Made by a program: the position numbers and the translations under genes. Shown here piece by piece: positions 50,201-58,177 of a stretch of 64,000 nt of DNA; position 1 is the stretch's first letter, and every line of letters begins with the position of its first letter. The stretch is from positions 310,001 to 374,000 of the forward strand of contig OX595998.1 of the NCBI GenBank assembly GCA_951394045.1, in the 5' to 3' direction. Below the pieces are notes generated by a model. The model searched no databases, had not been told where the DNA came from, and was given only the letters and a program-made list of their open reading frames with translations. This DNA comes from Nitzschia sp. DOCU1. Taxonomy: Eukaryota; Bacillariophyta; Bacillariophyceae; Bacillariales; Bacillariaceae.

Positions 50201-50373
50201 CTGAGTTGCGCCGCCTTTTCCTTGGAGAGTTGCGCGGGAAGAGGCATGTCTTGCAGATAGGTTTCCTTCTTGGATTGAAGCTCGTGCAATTCCTTGTTAG
50301 CGACGGTTTTCAACTGCGACCAAACATGAAGCCATTTGTTTTTCGGGTTACTACCGCTGCCGGTGGAAGACAT
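44284..50373 (-). CDS. BSD-domain protein with Ala/Glu/Gln coiled coil and duplicated acidic blocks (2029 aa)
   Basis: Single 6.1-kb frame, ATG at 50373. The N-terminus (~65-115) matches the BSD fold: LFDFKKHWDESKQ, VKTYHDFLVPDQVS, then the hallmark DFWLRYGWR. BSD domains occur in TFIIH p62, synapse-associated SYAP1 and DOS2-like proteins. With no other p62 features, a SYAP1/DOS2-like membrane-trafficking or signalling role is the closer parallel. Residues ~390-720 are an Ala/Glu/Gln-rich array (AEAARVQAEQEAARIKAE) predicted to be a long helix or coiled coil. Residues ~830-1200 hold three or more copies of LNQPLSGYLSDDDSLGFGQ with LFDTPKGAPPEKPLLAAAIKA. Later, FSNLFFGQS, EEKKRILREKMREMDPDLEEAL and similar REKLKEMDxDLDD helices recur three times. 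The C-terminus is again Glu/Ala-rich coiled coil. Overall this looks like an elongated scaffold; function unknown. Confidence 0.82.
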   Translation of the reverse strand: MSSTGSGSNPKNKWLHVWSQLKTVANKELHELQSKKETYLQDMPLPAQLSKEKAAQLSDYLFDFKKHWDESKQADILRQFPVVKTYHDFLVPDQVSSKDFWLRYGWRCDKQRIVKDLEQLPREDFTKLVEQLTEQHEETKSRVYALPSKKVPAVHSAASSLLTPEKQSSSSSSSTVYDRSKILKRRSQETELGSPKTPVKSAQDINPMYMAVLKRNAQKARETVANEQAAEAAKQQATEAVPAVRDEPTSTTTTTSPDETKVVEAPVPAPPPTDQNVDFFKATLASNEAAKERPSDFLPGSLEHAPVSPRRASKQTGAKWAKDASTRPDEWLGSPSKSPRKSWIPKSPSPGAAKKAMPITATLDLEQEEDGVESSSTSQPRTAAAASSEAEKQNEETQEAPRIKAEQAAAEAAQKQADQDAAEAARVQVEQEAARIKAEREAAEAARVQAERVATEAAQIQAEAARVQAEQVAARVKAEQETASFMAEQDAAEEPAEAARVQAEQVAAEAAQIQAEQDAAEAVRAQAEQAAAKLVQMQTEQEAAKAVRVQAEQEAAHIKAEPAAAEAAQIQAEQEAAEVVQHVAARIEAEQDAAAYQVQLGQESAEAFRVQSEQEAARLKEAEPDAADAAQIQAEQEAQQDAAEAAKMQSEEVPAEAAIVLLEQEATVIKAEQAAAEATQMQEDQEAARIKTKQDAADAAQMQPDQAAAEVVIVQAEPETTAIVHVEQEVVAPAASMIATVEAADTQNVSQAQGETAEVEEKAAVTEAAGLQAVKDEPSEDEPTFAQENEIVSVVLDENNDLDAISGKSDESDGIIKDDSESHREDTRQESAEMTEASTATGLHLVNLNQPLSGYLSDDDSLGFGQLFDTPKGAPPEKPLLAAAIKAREKAEADAKLKVDSGPPPALEEVVVVESELAPLDEVDGAQEDDSLASGGNADLDESREEDPTCLDDAGATNTTATKGLHLANLNQPLSGYLSDDDSLGFGQLFDTPKGAPPEKPLLAAAIKAREKAEADAKLKVDSGPPPALEEVVVVESELVPLDELDGAEEDDSLASGGNADLDESREEDPTCLDDAGATNTTATKGLHLANLNQPLSGYLSDDDSLGFGQLFDTPKGAPPEKPLLAAAIRAREKAEAKQSRDPTKGDHLAKLNQPIESTLSDDDSLGLGSLFDAPRGPPPDKPLLAAAIKAREQAEAAEKSRLKGGDPSKGDHLAKLHQPILEHDNDGDSIGSGELFDGPKGPAPFEALAALKARAKEKMKNDNSSTGQDSEKNDNNEPNDACAQQDDTIQGKTLETAPSTVESTDPSGVMSPTEKLAEPSLLGDSTAIPSSKSSNEMVGPSGEPQRGKLTDTKEENAPTLPSPGNISASDEATSGQTPLAPDKASLLAYLSNSILSPATMTKIGEIIKTKDQRKLEAPTNNSPALCGGVLEDSKITTTLTSSPSNLAPQTPKGEFDVGDVPSGTVASEKATENVSPSSVGAQSKQSTSKVNSGVRSFSNLFFGQSTPKSSLDTEKEEKKRILREKMREMDPDLEEALVYQGETQQRLLKQAVESSLRQTRSIDASVDSSQGKTSGGPDAGKSADMLKLLSEAIFSPNTLHKTLDLERDATKNLIRDKLKEMDIDLDDVMDVQAATQELLIRQAKAHLTAPNLADEAPNNSESALSSVDVVQKMEDYEELDMVSLKMDADSRKNTGGSMPNLLTKLRESFSRSIPNMGLSLEEEKEKQMRLLREGLGEELSDDIDVSLSSQRKIVDAKMSSITDQSGSDDEFALEEQSDPLRSPVIEDKSQTPVAESLPEAVSGSQQNTESDQPAAPEQALEAFSFLELPKKSEDEGNESEYADLTQVGPGEAEVEARMKADDEPARLESEARAQANAEEEAIQQSQDEEIRLEHEYLLRQQAEDQARVQFDNEDYRRASEDQKQSMAEENAQNLISGLDQTLAREQDARERAEEAARSAMGQRTSQGHELPDSSPMQVSEELRQDGGHQAAHDGYSKSTRLTFEEREEKRQRVKALAHKLLLPEAKQA
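46985..47860 (-). repeat. 366-bp tandem repeats in the BSD protein gene
   Basis: Two nearly identical 366-bp copies (122 codons) start at equivalent points 47136 and 47502; a third copy begins around 46985 but is truncated. They encode SDDDSLGFGQLFDTPKGAPP and a conserved acidic linker. Differences are a handful of bases, so the duplication is recent. Confidence 0.85.
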
Positions 50374-50856
50374 GATGATTGACAGGGTAGTGGTCCATTA
50401 GATGCCATACCACGCTACCACAAATGTAACTTTCACATGTCCAGGCCTCTGGCTCATGGTCATCGGACTGCATGGTTTTTGGATCTTGACACGCTCGTTT
50501 TTCGGCGAAGTAGGGACGAAGAATGACCGAATGTTCGACTCATAGGACTAATGCCTTTGTGACGAAGAAAGGAAGTGGTGGTATCATGGTAGCATTCACG
50601 TTCCTTGGTTCTGCGTTGCTGGCTTTGGGACCTGTTGTGTAGAGAGAGAGTAAGGAGTAGAAGCTATGGTAGGAATACTGGCAGAATGATATGGCTATCA
50701 TTACTATGGTACTGCTTTCTCTCTTATAGTTGGTGGCTCTAGATAGTAGTATGGTTGTCGTTCTCGTTCTCGTTACAGCAGCACCAGTACTTGTAGTTTG
50801 CTTTTTTTTTGGCAGAAACGTTGCTGTTTCCTTGTGGTAACTTCCACACAACAAGT
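50374..50856. other. intergenic region upstream of the BSD gene
   Basis: 483 bp combining the promoter of the minus-strand BSD gene and the 3' flank of the FKBP gene. There are TCGTTCTCGTTCTCGTT-type short repeats near 50755. No gene seen. Confidence 0.5.
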
Positions 50857-51556
50857 TTAGTCGTCGCCAATCAATTCAATCAATTCCGGTTCCTTGCCTG
50901 GCAAACCAACAACTTCGACTTCAAAAGTAATGACTGCATCGGCAGGAATTCGTGGTTTTCCAGCACTGGCGGGGCGTCCTTTCTTTCCAAAGGCCAAGTC
51001 CCCCTAAAAATAAAAGCAGAGTACAAAGACGCGCAAGTGAGCCATTGTGGTCTCACCAAACACCATGACAATGAATATTGCAGTTTGATGCACGTACCGG
51101 AATGGTCAATTTCCAACGATCTCCCACGCGCATGAGTGGGAGTGTGGTTTCCACCCCTTTCAACAATCCCCCCGATCCCAATCGCGTGTAATACGGTTCC
51201 GGCGTGTCAAAGATATCATCAATCTTGTTGTCTCCTGCGAATGCCGCAAATCGAATGGCAATCAATTCACCAATTTCCGGTTTGGGTCCATCTCCCGCCT
51301 TGACCACTTGATAAGTCACACCGCTCGGAAGGGTTTCCACCGCGGCGGCCACGGCGAGGGATGGCGAAAGGAGAGTTGCGACAACGCCGGTGCCCAATGT
51401 TTTCAACACGTTCTGGCGAGAAATACCACCAAAGTTGTGATGGTTGTTATTGTTGGTGGCAGTGCTAGGAGTTGTCCATGCCGAAGCAGCATGCGTCGAA
51501 AGGCAGGCCAAGATGGCCACTAGCGTAGTACTAGCAGATGAGATGGAGACTCGCAT
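50857..51556 (-). CDS. FKBP-type peptidyl-prolyl isomerase, plastid (thylakoid lumen) targeted, two exons
   Basis: Join of 51098-51556 and 50857-51003 on the minus strand, 201 residues. The 94-bp intron has GTACGTG and TTTTTAG ends and splits the FKBP fold at TIP / GDLAFGKKG. The joined protein has GVTYQVVKAGDG, IRFAAFAG, GLLKGVETTLPLMRVGDRWKLTIP, LAFGKKGRP and RIPADAVITFEVEVVGL, the standard FKBP order, but several active-site aromatics are replaced. The N-terminus reads MRVSISSASTTLVAILACLS followed by ASA-W, the diatom bipartite presequence. A second hydrophobic stretch after SRQNVLKTLG (TGVVATLLSPSLAVAAA) fits a lumenal transfer signal. Start chosen at 51556 because it begins the signal peptide; the frame is open 30 codons further up. 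It probably folds or assembles photosynthetic proteins in the lumen. It is divergent from the helicase gene. Confidence 0.85.
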
Positions 51557-51981
51557 GATCGATCGATCGATTGATTGAATGAATGAATGGCGTGAAATTG
51601 TGTGCCGACTCTTAACGTGTCTGTATGACATCGAGCCTGATGACATGGTGGTCGGTGGTGGTCACAACTCCATGGTTCGCAACAACAACGCAACATGACA
51701 ACTCATTCCGATTTGACACCAAAAGATCGGGCAATTTGGCCCACCACGTACGCGTTTGACTCATTGGAACATCGGGGTAAGAGTGCATCAGTACTTTCAT
51801 ACGTCATCCACATGGGTATTGTATGACTCACTAAATTGACTTATGTACATATATATATTGAAATCATTTCGTACAATGGCCAGACTGCTGCCCCCGACCG
51901 TCTCCAACCAACCAAAGTTGAAAAGGTTTCCCGCCTTGCAGATTTTGTTTTCGTTTTCTTCCATTAATCGATTTTTCAGCC
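51557..51981. promoter_or_regulatory. shared divergent promoter region (FKBP / DDX24-like)
   Basis: 425 bp between the divergent starts of the FKBP and helicase genes. It includes a GATCGATCGATCGATTGATTG tract (51558-51578) next to the FKBP start, ATTGAATGAATGAATGG, and a TATATATATTG stretch near 51852. Any bidirectional promoter activity is inferred from layout alone. Confidence 0.45.
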
Positions 51982-54900
51982 ATGGGATCATCCTCTGACA
52001 AACAAAAGGCGGGCACCAAACGTCCCAGGGTGGGTGCACCATCCGCATGCTGGAAACCCGTGAACGTCTCGCTGGACGGCGGCGACGTCGATGGTGAGGA
52101 CGACACTTCGCCCCACCTAGCGACCGCCAAGACCAAGAATCACTACGACAACGAGAAACTCGCCGCCAGTGCGGCCAGTGATTTGCCCGTGCAGCCCGGC
52201 GAAGATGTCGCCATGTTTTATGGACTGGAAGTCTTGGATGGGAGTCAATATCAGGTCGTGGGAGATGGCAAGAACAAGAGGTTGAAACTCGTCGAGGAAG
52301 CAGCAACAGACGACGTAGGACGCGAGGTGAACGAGTCGACGACGAGGGACCCGCCGCCGAAATCCAAAAAGTCAAAAAAGAAAAAGTCAAAATCCTCACA
52401 GCCCGATGATGTGGCCGCGCCTACTTCTTCTGCTGTCACTAACAGTCAAGGCACTCCAGAGTCCACTGCGCCTTTGGCCGAGAAGGCGACAGGCACTACT
52501 ATCACTGAAGAGGAGGTGCTTCAAGTGCAGCAACAGTGGAGCAAGGCGACGGGAGGCTGCATGCTGCATGCCCGGCTCGCACAATCCCTCGCCAGACTAG
52601 GATTTTACGAACCGACTCCCATTCAAGCTGCGACGCTTTCGGCCAGCATCCTTGGGAGACGCAATTTAGTCGGTGCGGCACCTACAGGGTCGGGCAAGAC
52701 GTTGGCATTTTTACTGCCCATTCTCCAATCAGTATTGGATCAACATACTGCTACTAATACTACTACCAATAGCAAGTTCTTGCGGGCCTTGATTATTACT
52801 CCAACTCGCGAACTGGCGACACAAATTCATGCCGAGTGTGAAAAACTCATGCCAAATCAAGCGGTGACACTGGTGGGCGGAATTGCTCAGGTCAAGCAGC
52901 AGCGCTTGCTAGCTACCAAACGACCTCCCATTGTTGTTGGAACACCCGGCCGATTATGGGCAATGGTAAGTAACCCAGACTGACAACCCAAGCAAACAAT
53001 ACTAGTGGTCCGGGAAGACAGTTATTCGCCATGACTTGGCATAGTCCAACCACCGTTGGACGAGGAACGATACTCCATATTATATTTGCACGTCAGTCAG
53101 AGACCCACAACAATGGCACAAACCAAAGATAACACGACCTTACTCACCATTATGTTCCTTCTCTTCCTTATACCAGATTTCATCCGCGGAACAAGACCAT
53201 GTAAAAGATTTGTCACAATTACAGTTTTTGGTATTAGACGAGGCCGATCGTCTGACGCAAGATCATGCCTTTCCACAATTATTGAAATTGCTGGAGCGGA
53301 TTCACCAAGCCAATCCGGGAGATGACCAAGACAATGACGACGAAGACGACGACGATGACTCGGAGGGTGATGAGGATGATGACCGACTTTTGGGCTTGCC
53401 GGGAATTCGGGGAGAAGCAAAACTGACAATGTTGACTCCAGAGGTACTCGAACAAATCCAGCGACAGCGACAGACGACGACAAGGCCAGAACAACGAGAA
53501 CTGACTGAAAAGGAATATGAAGAAAATATGGCCAAGGAAAATGACGAGGGGGACGAGCAAGGCTCTGATCAAGACTTTGGCGATGGCGGGGGAGACGCTG
53601 ACGAGGTTCCTCTTCCTCGAGTTCATCGACAAACCTTCATTTTTTCAGCCACCTTGACACTTCCTTTTACATCTACCAAAACTTCCTCCAAACCGAAGAA
53701 GACAAAACGCAAAATTCCATTGGAAGGAGGACTGGCAGAAATTTTGGAGAAGGCTCATGCCATGGGCGAGACTAAAGTCGTGGACATTTGTAATGCATCA
53801 TCCTCACAGTCTTCCTCCACCAAGCATGTCACCAACTCGTCTAAATTTCAACTGCCACCGGGCTTACGCTTGGAACAGATCCAATGCACGCAACGGCACA
53901 AGGACTCGCACTTGTATGCTTACTTGATGACAACCCAGCAAGGAGCGTCGGGTCCTTCTTTAGTCTTTTGCAATTCAATTGCGGCGGTAAGGCGGGTGGG
54001 AACTACGCTCCAGACTTTGGGCTTATCTGTTCGCATACTCCATGCGCACTTGCAACAGGTGAGTTGTGAATTTTTGTAGGAGCTGTACTTTCAAATTGTG
54101 GCGGGCGCTGAGGAAAACCATAACGTTTCCCGAAGGTGAAGGGCCAAAAGGGTCCGAATCGATCGTGTGGGCTTTTTTGTGAACAATCTCTGAGCCAGGC
54201 TTGTGTATATTCGCTGGCGTCGGAAGATTGCTGTAAAGGCCCATGTATTCTCACTTTTGTCCGTGTGCCTCCCTGCAGAGAGCTCGTTTCAAGGCTGTGG
54301 AATCTCTTCATGCACAATCTCGGGCCGTGGTCGTGTGCACGGACGTGGCAGCTCGTGGATTGGATATTCCAAGTGTGGCAAACGTTATTCACTTCGACGT
54401 GGCCCGGGCGGTGGATACGTTTGTGCATCGGGCTGGAAGAACAGCGGTACGTGTCGCGTTTAGATATGAAGTTGTCTGTTTTGACGAGGATGATATTATC
54501 AGGTTGTTCGGACTAGAGTCTCCTATCATTCGGGGTTAGTAGCTTGAATTTGAGGAGAATACTTGATCCCTTGGCTGTCAGAGTCAAAATATGAAATTTT
54601 GTTTGTTTGCCATTCACATTTTGCCCGTTTGTGACTAACAAAATACTTCTCCAATTGTATAGCGCGGGATGGGTCACGGAGCCGTAGGTACCAGTTTGTC
54701 CCTGATTTCTCCAGCCGAAGACAAGGCACAGGCTAAAATTGTGCAAGCTCTTCAAGCTCGATTCGGCAAAGTCTTGCTGGACGGAAGGCTCCTAAAGTCG
54801 GCTCAAGAACGAGTCAATCTCGCATCCAAAGTAGTCGCTGCGTCAGAAAAGGAACATAAGGCTCACTCAAGCCAACAATGGTTTTTAGAACAGGCCAAAC

Positions 54901-55166
54901 AAGCTGAATTGGAGTTGGATGAGGACTTGTTGCAAGCGGAAGAGAATGCTGATGACGAAAATGAACGACGGCAGGCTCAGTGTGCGAGAGTTCGCCTTGC
55001 ACAACTCTTGGCGCAACCCATGACTACACAACGCTATGGAAAGTTTCTTTCTACGAATAGTGCAGCAATGCAAGACAAAATCAATGCTTGGGCGGTGATG
55101 CCTACGACAACTTCTTCTGGGATTGAGAACAAGAAACGAAAAGGGCACCAGAGCACATCTCTGTAG
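51982..55166 (+). CDS. ATP-dependent DEAD-box RNA helicase, DDX24/Mak5 family, four exons
   Basis: Exons 51982-52965, 53177-54058, 54279-54446 and 54663-55166, 845 residues; the introns (211, 220 and 216 bp) are all phase 0. Motifs in order: Q motif GFYEPTPIQ, Walker [29 protein letters not shown] (in [10 protein letters not shown]), SAT ([10 protein letters not shown]), VFCNS, ARGLDIP and HRAGRTAR. The last motif is completed only when exons 3 and 4 are joined. The long acidic insert between DEAD and SAT and the N-terminal [14 protein letters not shown] segment are typical of DDX24/Mak5, a nucleolar factor for 60S ribosomal subunit assembly. The N-terminus is basic ([13 protein letters not shown]), fitting nuclear import. 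The C-terminal end has a helical tail ending [11 protein letters not shown]. Confidence 0.9.
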
Positions 55167-55331
55167 AAGGAGTAGAAGCGAGTAAAGCACATTCTCTGTA
55201 TTAGTTTGCATTTGGGGCTCTACCTAGATAGTCGAAAACCCATTGCGATGAGCGCTGTCTTGACCTTTCGTTTCGGTTTCTGTCTTCTTGGCCAGTCACA
55301 CGGAAGAGCAAAACACTCGGCATTATAACAT

Positions 55332-57290
55332 TTATGCATTCGTTTCGTCAGGGCAACCGTTATCCCATCGGAACTCGTTGTATCCCAGTGCTGTGGCTGC
55401 AGCCTGTTCGGTTTCAGTCAATTCGCCCCATTCCTTGAAGGCGGAAGCAGGCCACAAACTAGAATCGGTAGCATCCCAACTGGGTTGTTGGTACCCCAAG
55501 CTCATGATGGCCCACACTAGCTCGTAGGGAATGTTCTCCCAGGCCCATGATTCCACCACTTGACAGGTAACTGCGGGGAACATTTCGGCATTCCAACTTG
55601 CTTCGTCATAAAACAAGACGACCGCGGCCTGTTTTTCGTAAAGTGTCAACTGACTCCAAAAGGATACGGAGGCGGGAGTGGAACCCCCAGAATCCCAAAT
55701 AGTCTCATCATATCCCAGTACGCCAACAGCAGTTTTCACCTTAGGGGGCAAGTCCACCCAACTAAACTTGTCGTAATAGCCCGGAAAAGGGATGAATGTT
55801 GGGCTGTTGCTGGGCGCGGACGATGCCGAGGGACTAGGACTGGGTGCTGGCGAAATAGTCGGCGAGGGAGATGGCCCAGGAGTGGGTGACTCTGATGGAT
55901 CTCCAGTCGGAACTGTAGAGGGACGGTCGGTCGGGCTAGCAGAAGGGGATGCGGATGGACTGGCAGCTGGACTTGCCGAGGGCATGCCGCTCGGTTCGTC
56001 CGACGACTCCGTATTGCTGGAAGGAGGTGAATCTGTCGGCTCCAAAGACACCGAAGGATGGGACGACGGTAAGCCAGTAGGACTTGTCGAGGAAGTGCTT
56101 GTAGGTGAGGGTGTTGCGACAGTGGCAGATACTGGTGCACTTCCCATCACAATATTGACCGTCACAGGCGCATTGAGGCCAGCAAGGGAGGCTGAGGGCG
56201 TGGGCGTCCCTAAGGTGGATGAAGGAGACACAGTCGCGCCTTGTGTGGGTGATCCAGTACTAGTAGAGTTTGTCCCCGTGTTTGAATTGGTGCTTGTCGC
56301 CGTCGGCGATAAAGTAAGATCTGTGGTAGGTGATACGGTAGGGCTTATGGTGGGAGCACGAGTGCCGACCACGGGGCTTCGAGTAGGACTTGGAGTTGGT
56401 GATGTGGTCGGCGTCGGTGGCTTCGTGGGGCTAGAAGTTGGTTCCCGAACGTCATGAAAATAGGCTCCGATCACTTGATCATCGGTTGAACAAAGGACAA
56501 CAGTTGAATCAACATCCCCCGGAATCAAGAAAATGACCACTCCTCCGTCGCTGTCTGATGGGATAAGCTCTCCATTGGGGGGAGGACACGAAAGGTCAGT
56601 TAACTCGACAAGCCGTCTTCTTCTTCTTTCATCTTCTGTTACAAGGAAGACATCCGTATCTGCTGGAATGGTAACCTGGAGAGTAATATCATCCTCAGAG
56701 CTAGAAGAAAAGGAAGTCTCAAGAATCGGTGCTTCTGCTGTTGCCGTTGAAAAATCAGCAAACAAAGTTGCGTCCACTTCTTCCTCATCAGAGGAGGAGG
56801 AGGAGGAGGACGACGAACTAGACTTTGTGCTTTTCGAGCTTTTTTTACTTTTTGATGACTTGGAAGAGGAGGAAGTATCATCGTCGTCGTCGTCATCATC
56901 ATCATCATCTCCACCTTTCCCCTTTTTGGAGGATTTGGTATTTTTCTGGTCATCGTCGACCGAAGCGGGTGTGGGGGCAGCTGTGGGATCGCCGGCATCA
57001 TCCTCAACTTTCTTGCCATCCTCGGTTTTCTTGCCGGTAGATAACTTGCCAGATGCTGCACTGCTACTCTTCAGACGACGGCCCAAAGGTTTTCGGCCCG
57101 TTTTGTCTGCAAGATTTCGAATCAACTGAAGAGGATCCGTCCCAAACAACGGGTCTACAATTGCATCGTTCTTTTGTTCACCGGTATTAGAAATCTGAAC
57201 ATTGCGCGCATCCACTGAGTATCGTGATGAGTAGTGAACCAGCCACCAGAGGCCAATGGCTTTGTACAAAGTTGGAATTCCAAACGTCAT
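55332..57290 (-). CDS. secretory Pro/Ser/Thr-rich protein with C-terminal LGYxxxxW repeats
   Basis: The frame opens at a TTG (57302), but the first ATG is 57290 (MTFGIPTLYK), giving 652 residues. The N-terminus has a moderately hydrophobic stretch (AIGLWWLVHYSS) compatible with a signal peptide or anchor. Then comes a basic Ser/Lys segment with a run of 11 Asp and a poly-Ser block. The middle (~290-500) is a PTxSPT / SPSASP stalk of the kind that is O-glycosylated in algal wall proteins. The C-terminal ~140 residues contain three related units: VKTAVGVLGYDETIWD, QAAVVLFYDEASWN and AAATALGYNEFRWD, with a fourth weaker one (VWAIMSLGYQQPSWD). This tail recurs in diatom secreted proteins as far as I know, but I know no function for it. 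Likely cell-surface or extracellular. Confidence 0.78.
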   Translation of the reverse strand: MTFGIPTLYKAIGLWWLVHYSSRYSVDARNVQISNTGEQKNDAIVDPLFGTDPLQLIRNLADKTGRKPLGRRLKSSSAASGKLSTGKKTEDGKKVEDDAGDPTAAPTPASVDDDQKNTKSSKKGKGGDDDDDDDDDDDTSSSSKSSKSKKSSKSTKSSSSSSSSSSSDEEEVDATLFADFSTATAEAPILETSFSSSSEDDITLQVTIPADTDVFLVTEDERRRRRLVELTDLSCPPPNGELIPSDSDGGVVIFLIPGDVDSTVVLCSTDDQVIGAYFHDVREPTSSPTKPPTPTTSPTPSPTRSPVVGTRAPTISPTVSPTTDLTLSPTATSTNSNTGTNSTSTGSPTQGATVSPSSTLGTPTPSASLAGLNAPVTVNIVMGSAPVSATVATPSPTSTSSTSPTGLPSSHPSVSLEPTDSPPSSNTESSDEPSGMPSASPAASPSASPSASPTDRPSTVPTGDPSESPTPGPSPSPTISPAPSPSPSASSAPSNSPTFIPFPGYYDKFSWVDLPPKVKTAVGVLGYDETIWDSGGSTPASVSFWSQLTLYEKQAAVVLFYDEASWNAEMFPAVTCQVVESWAWENIPYELVWAIMSLGYQQPSWDATDSSLWPASAFKEWGELTETEQAAATALGYNEFRWDNGCPDETNA

Positions 57291-58177
57291 GGTGGTGTGC
57301 AAATTGTAATTTTGATTCCAAGTAGTGGAGAGTTACGCTTTCAGATGTTTGTCCAAAAGTGGACGTACCGTACCGTTGGACGAAAATTTCCCACTCCGAG
57401 AGCCCCGCCCGGCGTGCAAGGTGTGCGCCCAACGCATCGAATTATAGGTTGTACCTGGTACGTCTGTACGTCTGCCGTTGCCTTGTGATTGATTCGATTC
57501 ATTCAGAGGACAAAAAATGGGGAAAGTCGTGATAATACGACGGATCCGACCCAACTTAGTCGGTCGTATTTCCCGCGATGCTCTGCGGCACAAAAAGGGG
57601 ACTGGGAGCACTGACTGTCGCCCACGATATGATGCATTACTATTGTAGCTGTGCGCTCACACGATGAGCTTCTTCTGGCTCCAATGCTGACTTTCAGAAC
57701 GCCCTGTTCTGGCAGAGTCATTCCTATATTGCTGATTGAGAGTATTGGATCCTTGGCCGGGCGAAACTTGACCATCTAGTACACGACCAGTTTTAGGAAA
57801 GATTCTAGCTGCAATATCTCCCTGAGTTGGGTCCTACGCTTGTTGCGTTTCGCTCCTATGATAAAAGCAGAGCCTCGATGACGACCCGAGATGCGAATTG
57901 TATGCATCCACCAATCGTTGAGCTCCATTAGGAGGCAAATGAGTAGAGGATCCAAGAGCTTCCATTTTTTGATAGGCACAATCATAACGGAAGTTCCTGC
58001 ATGGCCGCAGTAGCACTACAATTCTTTATTTTGCGCAAAAGTGTACCGGTATCACCATCGCTAGCATGATTCACCTTCCTTCGCCACCAACTAACAGGCA
58101 AATTGATAACGTAGATACTAGGAGTGTAACACAACATTGCAAATGCATTGATGGGCTAGGATAGTAATTAGCTTCTA
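57291..58177. other. intergenic region, no confirmed gene
   Basis: 887 bp between two minus-strand genes. Two minus-strand open stretches (57776-57985 and 57503-57775) are in the same frame and separated by a single stop. I see no recognisable motif and leave them uncalled. Confidence 0.45.

Noticed and set aside
57503..57985. Two in-frame minus-strand stretches separated by one stop
   Set aside because: Together they would give about 160 codons, but I see no domain, splice signals or repeats to support a gene or named pseudogene.
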